A stretch of 64,000 bases of DNA from Desulfococcaceae bacterium HSG9 (GTDB lineage: Bacteria; Desulfobacterota; Desulfobacteria; Desulfobacterales; JAUCGF01), in contig JAUCGF010000075.1 in assembly GCA_030378005.1 (NCBI GenBank), positions 34,096 through 98,095 of the forward strand. Direction: 5' to 3'. Every line of letters starts with the position of its first letter. Positions within the stretch are counted from its first letter, which is position 1. Positions 17,801 through 25,349 of the stretch are shown here, one piece after another. The translations under genes were made by a program, and so were the position numbers. Under the pieces are notes generated by a model. It did not search any database and was not told where the DNA came from. It worked only from the letters and a program-made list of their open reading frames with translations.

Positions 17801-19331
17801 CCATCGGTTAAAGGATATCAAAGACGGTGTCGGACACCAGAACTATGTCGATCTCAGTGCTAAAGTGTATATCAAAGACGCCAACGAAGACGGTAACATT
17901 GAAGAGACTGATGGCGATCAGGCGATTTTGGTGTGCGGTGAAAGAAAAGGCGGCGATGTCTATTTTGCCTTGGATATTACTGACCCTGATAATCCGAAAT
18001 TTTTATGGCGCATCAGCTCGTTCGACGATTCATTTAGTGGACCTGGAGCGACAGCGGCACCTGACTGGAAACTTCCGGCAGATGCCGCGCCTGATTATGT
18101 AATCCCGGAAATGGGCGAGAGTTGGTCAGAACCACAGTTCGGCAAGGTTTTAACCGCAACACCGACAATAAATCCGGGCACTCTAGAGGAGGTAATCGAT
18201 CCCACAGATATTGAGGATGTGATGTTTATCGGCGGCGGCTATCGGTCGGACAATTCATCCGGCAATACCGTACTGATTATCAAGGTTCAGACCGGTGAGG
18301 TGTTAAAACAATTCAATAGTGCCATGAGTCCTGCCACAGGCATGGATTACAGTATCGCCTCCCAGTTGGCCATCGTTGATGAAAATGACAACGGCTATAT
18401 CGATAAGCTCTATGTAGGCGATTTGGGTGGGCAAATCTGGCGGTTTGGAAAATTCTATGATTACAGCTCAACAGATTACAGCTTCCCTGATAGTGATGAA
18501 AATATTAATAACTGGACCGCCCATATCTTATTTAAAACTGAAACTTACCGTAAGTTTTTCTACCGGCCGAATGTCACTTTGGATGAAGGTTTTGACGCTG
18601 TTTTCATCGGTTCTGGAGATCGAGAGAATTCCTGCGACGACGGTGTTATCACAGACGACAACGGCACTATTATCGGGTATGAATATAATCGGGTGTATAT
18701 GCTGAAAGATGTTCACTCTTCCAAAACCCTTACCGATTATGACGTCACAACCGGGAAGGATGTGGATTTGGTTAATATTACCATTGAAACCAACCCTAAA
18801 CCAAATCTAAAATCACCGCCTATCGCCGATAACCCCGCTACTGTGGATCGAGATGAAAGCGATCCGCAAAAAGTGGATTACGAAACGTCGGAATGGAACG
18901 AAATTAATGTAGACCCTTTAGAGAACGATCTGGCTGATTGGGGCTGGTACATCAATCTTGCGGGAAGTGAGAAAGTGCTTGCCGAAGGAGTACTCTTTGC
19001 CGAAGTGCTATATATCACCACGTTCACGCTTAATGATGATCCCTGCACCCCAGGCGGTGATGGAAAGCTTTACGCGTTTGACTACCTGACCGCCGAATCG
19101 GTGTTGGATTTTGACAATGACGGCACAATGGAGCGGAGCGTTCCCCTGGGCGGAGGTATTCCTTCCAAACCGGTTCTGGTGATACCGGAAAGCGGCGAAT
19201 TGAAACTGTTTATCTCCGTAGGCAGCACCCTGGGAGATCCCAATAGTCTCTCAACGGAAGCCGGCATTATGGCCATTAATCCCAAAGAGCCTGGCCTTAA
19301 TTTTTTCTTCCGCTGGTGGAAAGATTTTTAA
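14844..19331 (+). CDS. pilY1: Very large PilY1-type pilus tip adhesin with N-terminal Calx-beta domain
   Basis: 1495 residues. A signal peptide (about 1-28, cleaved near VWAA) is followed by a Calx-beta domain (about 29-155, with DDADVEGTETIIVTLS), a Thr/Ser/Pro-rich low-complexity linker (about 163-262), a von Willebrand A-like segment starting VPNIFILLDTGAGM (a degenerate MIDAS: DxGxG), and the C-terminal PilY1 beta-propeller (about 900-1495; LHSEPTVVYY, VFFGANDGMLHAV, KWAFIPPDVL). Calcium loops are visible: DANEDGNIEETDGD and DENDNGYID. PilY1 sits at the pilus tip and affects adhesion, mechanosensing and pilus retraction. Last standard gene of the minor-pilin operon. Calx-beta plus a spacer is unusual for PilY1. 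Confidence 0.9.
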   Translation: MKLRMQHIKISAMVFLGIFLLYQHVWAAVSIPIYAISSTSSVSEDDTGTATFTISVITNNRTSSITLKLSGTGTDGTDYENFVDAVTTAATAATYVTIDGTPTADEITLTFDKKFVTGNFVFSMQALDDADVEGTETIIVTLSSTDNVDITTATATTNITDSTTTTTSSSTATTTSSSTATTTSSSTATTTSSSTTTTTTTAPTTTTTTAPTTTTTTAPTTTTTTAAPTTTTTTAPTTTTTTAPTTTTTTTTTPTTPTTIPTPSSSDGDICVFNETSDDVVPNIFILLDTGAGMEQIIWHKDYNNSVDYTPTVSEPKEVISDTITSTSILAANGFYHANGYGILPNKCVLVKVPDGLNIDKESGLTADSCSDGFGTWTINGKTIKLPAVPGGSNDKTDGVSDQAAHFRYSANYLNWIFFSGEYTGTGDDFEAFSRLYFAKKAMMITGKMTANKARLGLWYLNSDPTQAQPIQSDYVTSFDDSDPNNNVLDSAFVNNVNGMKTPSTPYSPLAYGLSAVAGKYNSPSADALQYECQKNFVIVVSPGVSSDDQSADNSSNPDSFSDYDNDGEGTIKRGDEPFTIPIKGVGDNAGSTYLDDVAHYLYTHDMITYQEGGKTAGMQNIITYTVGFKGDLESKLFLINTSNNGNGHPNLYDPNDSEYGKYHFEAESPEGLATAIMRAINDILNRSSSFTAPVVPVTRTTSGDRIYLSFFKPDVVNFWEGNVAKYGINTDVRYKLTDEALQSLREETVETVIDPNTVPPTTTIDPAIPVDVMAKLENLKNVGYESEVDFLAALKNDAGLTELEITSHQSLILYHANFGTMQLVDKNGDPATWPNGAMKDTAEPYWQTKDWATVGKSNYINNADREIYTWLNQNANWSASIRTDENAFTTANTSIDDLLLGSPFRPREKLINYIRGADAFDEDGDGDRAENRAIITGDVLHSEPTVVYYNDSVRVVFFGANDGMLHAVADEDGTEKWAFIPPDVLHRLKDIKDGVGHQNYVDLSAKVYIKDANEDGNIEETDGDQAILVCGERKGGDVYFALDITDPDNPKFLWRISSFDDSFSGPGATAAPDWKLPADAAPDYVIPEMGESWSEPQFGKVLTATPTINPGTLEEVIDPTDIEDVMFIGGGYRSDNSSGNTVLIIKVQTGEVLKQFNSAMSPATGMDYSIASQLAIVDENDNGYIDKLYVGDLGGQIWRFGKFYDYSSTDYSFPDSDENINNWTAHILFKTETYRKFFYRPNVTLDEGFDAVFIGSGDRENSCDDGVITDDNGTIIGYEYNRVYMLKDVHSSKTLTDYDVTTGKDVDLVNITIETNPKPNLKSPPIADNPATVDRDESDPQKVDYETSEWNEINVDPLENDLADWGWYINLAGSEKVLAEGVLFAEVLYITTFTLNDDPCTPGGDGKLYAFDYLTAESVLDFDNDGTMERSVPLGGGIPSKPVLVIPESGELKLFISVGSTLGDPNSLSTEAGIMAINPKEPGLNFFFRWWKDF
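15331..15622 (+). repeat. Intragenic 24-bp tandem repeats coding the Thr-rich linker of PilY1
   Basis: Two consecutive families of in-frame repeats with a 24-base period: first a TTSSSTAT-type unit about four times (15340-15430), then a TTAPTTTT-type unit about six times (15430-15600), ending in Thr/Pro codons. Near-identical units invite slippage and recombination in multiples of 24 bases, which would change linker length by eight residues without breaking the frame. Confidence 0.85.
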
Positions 19332-19426
19332 GGTATCTAGCAAATATATTGATGTAACATATAATATTATAAACCATTTTAACATATTGCCAAATCAATT
19401 TTAAGTCGATTTAATAGGAGGGAACC

Positions 19427-22420
19427 ATGAATTTCAAACAATTTTTAATTATTGTTTTTCTATCATCAGTTGGTGCAGTTTCAGCTTTGGCAGATCAGTC
19501 TCTGTCCATATCAGGAGGTGATTTTCATACCTTAGCCATTAAAACCGATTCTACTGTTTGGGCATGGGGCAGTAATAGTGATGGACAACTCGGAATTGGA
19601 GAAACTCCTTCGGAAAAGACAACCCCTGTTCATGTCGCGACTGATGCTCTTGGACAGGATTTTAAATCAATAAAAGCCGTTGCCGCTGGGCGCTACCACT
19701 CGGTTGCGCTTAAAACGGATGGAACGGTATGGACTTGGGGATCAAATTCACATGGACAACTTGGCCATGGAACATCGGGCACTGATCAAAAAGAAACTAA
19801 ACCGGGACAGGTATCCATTTCATATTTTGATCACATGGGTCAGGAAATCAGCACCGATGTTTTAAAAGATGTTGATGCCATCGCCGCGGGGAAATTCTAC
19901 ACCGTTGTTTTGAAAAATGATAAAACCGTTTGGGCATGGGGTTCTAATGCTTATGGACAGCTAGGCAATAACTCAGGTGAAAGTAGTATCACTCCGGTTC
20001 AAGTAGTCACCGATATTTACGGCACAAAACTTGAAAATATCAAAGCCATATCCGCAGGTTATGCGCACACGATTGCTTTGAAAGAAGATGGTACGGTATG
20101 GGCGTGGGGATATAATCAGTATGGACAAGTTGGAGATGGGTCAAGTTTACCCGCTACTTCACCCGTCGTGGTTGCGAAACAAGTGGGGTCGCTGTCGGGT
20201 GTTGTTCAGATAGCCACTGGCCAAAATCATTCACTCGCTTTAGAAGATAATGGTAATAGTACTACGGTTTGGGCATGGGGTTGGAACGAAAATGGGCAAT
20301 TGGGCGACGGCTCAACAACAAATTATAGTACACCGAGGCAAGTGGATTTATCAAATATAATTGCTATTGCGGGGGGCGGTTATCATTCACTCGCTTTAGA
20401 TAATAATGGTATGGTTTGGGCATGGGGTAAAAATTCTTATGGACAACTCGGCACCGGGGACTTTACACAAAAAACGTCTCCCGTTACATCTGCTCTTACC
20501 ACATTTGGAACATCTATTGCCGCCGGCGACGAACATTCTATAGTGCTAAGTGACAACGATTTATGGATTTGGGGTAGTGATGAATCAGGCCAACTTGGCG
20601 ATGATAATAACAAAGTTGATCAAAATCTTCCTGTTCAGATTGCAGGCGAATTTGGTGCCGTAACCGAACCGGCCCCGGAAATAAACTTAATACAGGGAGC
20701 GACAATTATACCGGTTGGCAGCATCCACGATATCGGCAGCACTGACGAGGACACCGATTTAGATATTGTATTTACAATAGAAAATAAAGGTACTGCTGAC
20801 TTGACACTGACAGGAAACAGCCCGATCACCTTTAGCGGTGCCAATGCCAGTGAATTCAGCCTTGCAACTTCGGCCGCTTCAACGGTTACTCCGGGAAATA
20901 ACACTACTTTTACAGTGCGTTTTACACCGACTTCGTTCGGCAGGAAATTCGCGACGATCAGCATTGCCAACAACGACAGCAATGAAAATCCCTACGATCT
21001 GGATATCAGGGCTTTCGGCGGCAGTCCCGAAGCCTCCGTTATCACGAGTCCAACGCCATCTTCGAGGCTTGCTTCGACCACTGTAAGATTTATATGGAAG
21101 GATACCGCGACTAAATACTTGCTGAGTGTCGGAACGTCATCCGGAGGCAACGAACTTTATTTCGGTGACCAGGATATCGGCACATCGGTCGATGTTTCCG
21201 GTCTGCCGTATAACGGAAGTACGGTGTATGTTCGTCTGTATTCCTTAGTGGATGGTGATTGGGTTTACAATGATTACACCTATACGGCCTATAACCCCGT
21301 CCTCAAAGGCGATATCAATGTTGACGGGGTTGTGAATTTAGCCGATGTCATCGCCGGTCTTCAAATCTGTGTCGGCATTAAACCTGTAACGTCGAATATA
21401 GTACTTGCGGTGGATTTCGGCGCATACGGGTTATACGGATACAACAACAACCAGACATGGAGAGGGTTGAGCGTCGAAGACCCTGTCGAAATGATAACAT
21501 TGGACATTAACGGAGACGGTGTTGATGAACTGATCGCCAGTTTTACCGATTATGGGCTGTATTACTGGAACGGTCTGATGTGGATAGGTATAAACGCTAA
21601 CGCGCCCGAAGCGATGATTGAGTGGGATAACAAACTGGTTGCAGATTTTGGGTCGCTGGGCCTCTGGACATATAATACGACCGACGTCTGGGTGAATCTG
21701 AAAGATAATGACCCTGGTCTGATGTCTACAGCCAATGTGAACGGCACGGGGATTGATGAACTCGTTGTATATTTTGCTGATTTAGGCATTTACACTTGGG
21801 ACGGCAGTGTCTGGACACAGATTAACGAGAATACTCCGGATGCTCTTGTCGGATGGAACAACAGACTGGTGGCAGATTTTGGCAATTCGGGAGTTCATAC
21901 ATATACAACCGACGGATGGGTGTCAGTAAAGGAGGATGACCCCAGCATGATGGTTGCCGGTGTCGGCGGCATGGCGTTTTGGTATCCTAATTTATCAGGC
22001 CTTTATAAATGGGATGGAACCGTATGGAGTTATATCAATCCGAGCCAGCCTGAAGCAATGGTGTGGCAGGGTTCAAAGCTTGTGGTTGATTTCGGAGCGA
22101 GCCTAGGAATCTGGTCTTATGATACTGAGTGGCTTCAGATGAATACCAACGATCCTGAAAATATGGCAGTCACGGATATCAATGGCGATTCTCAAGAAGA
22201 AGTGACCGCAATCTTTTCAAATCCTGTAGGTATAAGGTACAATGTCAACGGAACGGAAAATTGGATCAATATTATTGAAAGTCCGGCTGAAAAATTGGTC
22301 GCAATGAAATCAAGCAATGCAAATCAAAATAATTATAAATTAGCAGATGTTAATGGAGATGGAAGAATTGGGTTGGCAGATGTGATTTATGTTTTAGAAA
22401 AGGAAGCTGAGTTAAGATGA
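19427..22420 (+). CDS. Secreted RCC1-repeat protein with choice-of-anchor-D and split dockerin-like repeats
   Basis: 997 residues. A signal peptide (cleavage near SALA) precedes about seven RCC1/BLIP-II-type repeats (about 25-410; recurring WAWGSNSDGQLG-like strands), a choice-of-anchor D domain (about 420-540; VFTIENKGTADLTL), an Fn3-like domain (540-630), one dockerin-type Ca loop (DINVDGVVNLADVIAGL), five or six repeats of about 55 residues (VADFGxxGxxTY...W type, a possible second propeller), and a final dockerin-type loop (DVNGDGRIGLADVIYVL). It starts 95 bases after pilY1, so it is probably in the same operon. It is not a known pilus part; a cell-surface or cohesin-binding role is inferred. 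Domain calls are firm, function open. Confidence 0.75.
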   Translation: MNFKQFLIIVFLSSVGAVSALADQSLSISGGDFHTLAIKTDSTVWAWGSNSDGQLGIGETPSEKTTPVHVATDALGQDFKSIKAVAAGRYHSVALKTDGTVWTWGSNSHGQLGHGTSGTDQKETKPGQVSISYFDHMGQEISTDVLKDVDAIAAGKFYTVVLKNDKTVWAWGSNAYGQLGNNSGESSITPVQVVTDIYGTKLENIKAISAGYAHTIALKEDGTVWAWGYNQYGQVGDGSSLPATSPVVVAKQVGSLSGVVQIATGQNHSLALEDNGNSTTVWAWGWNENGQLGDGSTTNYSTPRQVDLSNIIAIAGGGYHSLALDNNGMVWAWGKNSYGQLGTGDFTQKTSPVTSALTTFGTSIAAGDEHSIVLSDNDLWIWGSDESGQLGDDNNKVDQNLPVQIAGEFGAVTEPAPEINLIQGATIIPVGSIHDIGSTDEDTDLDIVFTIENKGTADLTLTGNSPITFSGANASEFSLATSAASTVTPGNNTTFTVRFTPTSFGRKFATISIANNDSNENPYDLDIRAFGGSPEASVITSPTPSSRLASTTVRFIWKDTATKYLLSVGTSSGGNELYFGDQDIGTSVDVSGLPYNGSTVYVRLYSLVDGDWVYNDYTYTAYNPVLKGDINVDGVVNLADVIAGLQICVGIKPVTSNIVLAVDFGAYGLYGYNNNQTWRGLSVEDPVEMITLDINGDGVDELIASFTDYGLYYWNGLMWIGINANAPEAMIEWDNKLVADFGSLGLWTYNTTDVWVNLKDNDPGLMSTANVNGTGIDELVVYFADLGIYTWDGSVWTQINENTPDALVGWNNRLVADFGNSGVHTYTTDGWVSVKEDDPSMMVAGVGGMAFWYPNLSGLYKWDGTVWSYINPSQPEAMVWQGSKLVVDFGASLGIWSYDTEWLQMNTNDPENMAVTDINGDSQEEVTAIFSNPVGIRYNVNGTENWINIIESPAEKLVAMKSSNANQNNYKLADVNGDGRIGLADVIYVLEKEAELR

Positions 22421-22435
22421 TGTTCGCTAACTATT

Positions 22436-22491
22436 CGTTCACGCCCCCTTACTCCAAAGTATGTATGGAAACGAGATTGGGGGTGTGAACG
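22436..22491. terminator. 13-bp stem-loop after the pilus operon
   Basis: CGTTCACGCCCCC (22436-22448) pairs with GGGGGTGTGAACG (22479-22491) with one G-T pair; the loop is 30 bases. It lies 16 bases after the stop of the RCC1 gene and is the most likely end of the operon transcript, although no T-run follows. The following 280 bases (22492-22770) are AT-rich and hold nothing I recognise. Confidence 0.5.
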
Positions 22492-22775
22492 GCTATCCTA
22501 CCCAAAACTTATAACTGCACATTTGCTCAAATAATAATAACAACCGCCTTCCCCAAACATGATATTCCAGCCATTCCTTCGTAGAAGCGTTTAATTTTAC
22601 TCCCCCAATCCATCCATTTTGATACACCCAGATCAATCCATCCGGATTTTATTCTGATCTTTAATCTGTAATTCATTTTTCTTACCTACACGCATAACGT
22701 GCAATCCCAATGTTTTGTTACGCCTTTCCAATATCAAAATACCAATTTTTAAAATAGATCGTTAAAAAATATATC

Positions 22776-22793
22776 TTGGTATGATATTTGCAT
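22776..22793 (+). promoter_or_regulatory. Sigma-54 (-24/-12) promoter of the pseudopilin/kinase cluster
   Basis: TTGGTATGATATTTGCAT has GG at 22778-22779 and GC at 22790-22791 with exactly 10 bases between and a T-rich -12 element (TTTGCA). Transcription would start near 22803. It is the second exact-spacing sigma-54 promoter of the window and faces a cluster that encodes an NtrC-type activator. Confidence 0.75.
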
Positions 22794-22897
22794 ATTACTT
22801 TAGTATGAAATCCAATCTATACAATAAACTTTTTAACATCAACACCTACGCTGATTTTTCTTGCCTTTTTACCCAAAAAAATCTTATAATATGTGGC

Positions 22898-23368
22898 ATG
22901 GCTATTGACAAACGAAGCTTTGAAAAAACCAAGGGCTTCACTTTAATTGAGCTGATGCTTGTGATTGCCATTATCGGTACGTTAGCGGCAATTGCGATGT
23001 TATCTTATAACGTTTATATTGATCAGGCTAAAATTACGCGGACGATTGTTGAAATTAAAAATATTGAAAATATGATTGCAGGATATGAGATTGACAATGG
23101 GAAATTACCTGAATCTTTAACCGATCTGGGTATGGGCATTTTGATTGATCCTTGGAGTAATCCTTATGAATATTATGAGGTGAAAACCAAGAAAGGTAAG
23201 GGCAAGCAACGCAGAGATAAATCATGGAATCCTTTAAACGACGATTACGATCTTTATAGTTGCGGCCCGGATGGCAAAACCCAACAACAAGCCAATGCGA
23301 AGTATGGCCGTGATGATATTATTCGGGCTGCCAACGGACAGCGCATCGCATTAGGGAAAAACTTATAA
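22898..23368 (+). CDS. GspG/PilE-like pseudopilin
   Basis: 156 residues from the ATG at 22898. The prepilin motif is KTKGFTLIELMLVIAIIGTL with Glu5, followed by the GspG-like pattern: IDQAKITRTIVEIKNIENM, a KLPESLTDLG motif and the calcium-site-like tail DDYDLYSCGPDGK. GspG is the major T2SS pseudopilin, but this one stands alone with kinases. Upstream in-frame ATGs at 22781 and 22805 are rejected because they lie in or at the start point of the sigma-54 promoter; the 22898 start gives a normal eight-residue leader plus KTKG. Shine-Dalgarno is weak. Confidence 0.75.
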   Translation: MAIDKRSFEKTKGFTLIELMLVIAIIGTLAAIAMLSYNVYIDQAKITRTIVEIKNIENMIAGYEIDNGKLPESLTDLGMGILIDPWSNPYEYYEVKTKKGKGKQRRDKSWNPLNDDYDLYSCGPDGKTQQQANAKYGRDDIIRAANGQRIALGKNL

Positions 23369-23398
23369 TAATAAAGACGAGATAACTTCCTCCATTGC

Positions 23399-23424
23399 GG
23401 AATGCGAGCTTCAACTTGCACTCC
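23399..23424. repeat. Imperfect palindrome, GGAGTGC family
   Basis: GGAATGCGAGCTTC-AACTTGCACTCC: an imperfect hairpin between the pseudopilin and the first kinase gene, with the GCACTCC end seen also at 54405 and related sites. Confidence 0.4.
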
Positions 23425-23470
23425 TATTTTGAAGATTCCCAGTTGATTAGAATATCAAGAGGTTATTTAT

Positions 23471-25237
23471 TTGGGTTTACTCAAGAACAAACAAGCGTTT
23501 CTAACAAGCAAGGTTGCGCGTCGGATATTTTCCCTCTTCCTCTTTTGCACTCTATTTCCTCTGCTAATCATTTCCGTAATTTCTTATATCTCTGTCAGCA
23601 AGCAACTCAACGATCAGGCATATCAAATGCTTCTTCAATCTTGTAAGGCCGGAGGGCATGAAATTTATAACCATTTCTCAACGCTGCAAAGGGAATTGAA
23701 GCGTATCATTATTTTATTTGATCTTAAATATCTTAAAGAAAAAGATTTTACTGACTTTCAACAGGAATATATCAATAAAGAATTAAGTCAATATTTTAAA
23801 AGTCTGATCATAATGAATGGTAATCAATATATTCCAATATTGGACGATATTGAAAATTTACCTGATTTTTCATCAATTGAAAGGAAACATATCAATAGCG
23901 GACAGACGCTCCTTTTTAAACGACAAAGAAATGACATATCAGCTGACATTTTTCTGGCGCGGCTTTATGATCATCAAAAACCTGCCGAGGGTATCATCGT
24001 AGCTGAAGTCAATCCCGATTATTTTTGGAGTTTCATAAAAGACGACGCATTACCAGCAGATGTGGAAATAGTTGTGATTAATCAAAAGCAAGAGTGTCTT
24101 GTTTCATCATCGCCCAATTTAAATTCGTACAAAACATATCTTAAAGCATTTCAACAAGCTTCGGCCACCGGAAATTTTCAAATCTCTTATCAAAAAGAAG
24201 AATATATCGCCAGCTACTGGTCTGTTTATATAGAACGCCGATTTCTAACGCCCAATTGGATTATCATATTTAGCAAATCGAAAACAGACGTCATGGCACC
24301 CGTCTCGCAATTTAAAATAATCTTTTTCCTGCTCCTGTTATTAACTTTCTGGATTGTCGCCTATTTAAGTATATCCCTTATTCGTAAAAGCCTGATTCCC
24401 ATTGAAACATTGCGACAAGGCACCCAACGCATCGCAGAAGGCGATTTCGGATATACGCTGGAAATTGACAGCGATGACGAATTTGAAACGCTGGGGCACT
24501 CGTTCAATGAAATGAGTCTCAAGCTTAAAAAAAGTCAGGAGATGCTGGTTCAGTCCGCTAAAATGGGAACCTTTGGGCAAATGGCCGCCGGTATTGTACA
24601 TGAAATCGGACAGCCATTGAGTTCCATTATGGGATTTGCCGATATACTGTTAATGTCCAAGCCATCGGCCAAACAGAAAAAATATTTGGAAATCGTCCGT
24701 CGTGAATTAAACCGCTTGGCTGCCATTGTTGCCCGGTTCAGGTCTTACTCACAGGCTTCGTCCGAAACAATGCAATCCCTTGCAATCAATCGCATTATTG
24801 ATGACACCTACACGTTATTGGAGCATCAGGTGTGTAACAAAGGCATTGAATTCAACGTGGCCAAAGCCTCGGATATGCCGAACATCGCCGGTGATGAAGA
24901 CAGCCTTAAACAAGTGATTCTTAATTTAGTCATCAATGCCCGCGATGCGCTGGAAGAAAGGCCGGATCACCGTCAGTTTATCAATATCAAAACCGAATCA
25001 GATGCAACCTGTGTCTATGTTAAAATTGAAGATAACGGATCGGGAATGTCACCGGAAATCCAACAGCAAATTTTCGATCCTTTTTTTACCACCAAGAGTA
25101 AAGATAAAGGTACCGGCTTGGGGTTGGCCATTATCGATTCAATCCTGCACAAACATAAGGCGCAAATCCGTTTGGAAAGTAAAGAAGGCGTTGGAACGCG
25201 CTTTACAATCTCTTTTCCGACGATAAAAGACGCCTGA
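23471..25237 (+). CDS. Membrane sensor histidine kinase (Cache-like sensor, HAMP, HisKA, HATPase)
   Basis: 588 residues. TTG start at 23471 supported by AAGAGG eight bases upstream. Two membrane helices (about 20-40 and 280-303) enclose a periplasmic domain of about 235 residues, probably of the Cache type. A HAMP domain (304-355) leads to the dimerisation helix with phospho-acceptor His377 (GIVHEIGQPLSSIMGFAD). The ATPase has DNGSGMSPEIQQQIFDPFF and GTGLGLAI. Fully equipped kinase. First kinase in a run of four followed by an NtrC-type regulator. No receiver domain of its own, so it could directly serve that regulator. Confidence 0.88.
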   Translation: MGLLKNKQAFLTSKVARRIFSLFLFCTLFPLLIISVISYISVSKQLNDQAYQMLLQSCKAGGHEIYNHFSTLQRELKRIIILFDLKYLKEKDFTDFQQEYINKELSQYFKSLIIMNGNQYIPILDDIENLPDFSSIERKHINSGQTLLFKRQRNDISADIFLARLYDHQKPAEGIIVAEVNPDYFWSFIKDDALPADVEIVVINQKQECLVSSSPNLNSYKTYLKAFQQASATGNFQISYQKEEYIASYWSVYIERRFLTPNWIIIFSKSKTDVMAPVSQFKIIFFLLLLLTFWIVAYLSISLIRKSLIPIETLRQGTQRIAEGDFGYTLEIDSDDEFETLGHSFNEMSLKLKKSQEMLVQSAKMGTFGQMAAGIVHEIGQPLSSIMGFADILLMSKPSAKQKKYLEIVRRELNRLAAIVARFRSYSQASSETMQSLAINRIIDDTYTLLEHQVCNKGIEFNVAKASDMPNIAGDEDSLKQVILNLVINARDALEERPDHRQFINIKTESDATCVYVKIEDNGSGMSPEIQQQIFDPFFTTKSKDKGTGLGLAIIDSILHKHKAQIRLESKEGVGTRFTISFPTIKDA

Positions 25238-25252
25238 TTTTTAAAAGAGGGG

Positions 25253-25296
25253 GCTGGCTTCAGCTTGCGTGATAACCATCGCAAACTCAAGTCAGC
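25253..25296. repeat. Imperfect palindrome between kinase genes
   Basis: GCTGGCTTCAGCTTGCG (25253-25269) pairs at 14 of 17 places with CGCAAACTCAAGTCAGC (25280-25296). The core GCTGGCTTCAG is shared with the hairpin at 60373-60417, so both belong to one dispersed family. Confidence 0.45.
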
Positions 25297-25349
25297 GGGA
25301 AATTATTTCGTCCTAATTCCTAACAGCTAAGAAATTTATGGAGTAACCC

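Noticed and set aside
22781..22897. N-terminal extension of the GspG-like pseudopilin
   Set aside because: It overlaps the sigma-54 promoter and would put 39 unrelated residues ahead of the prepilin leader.
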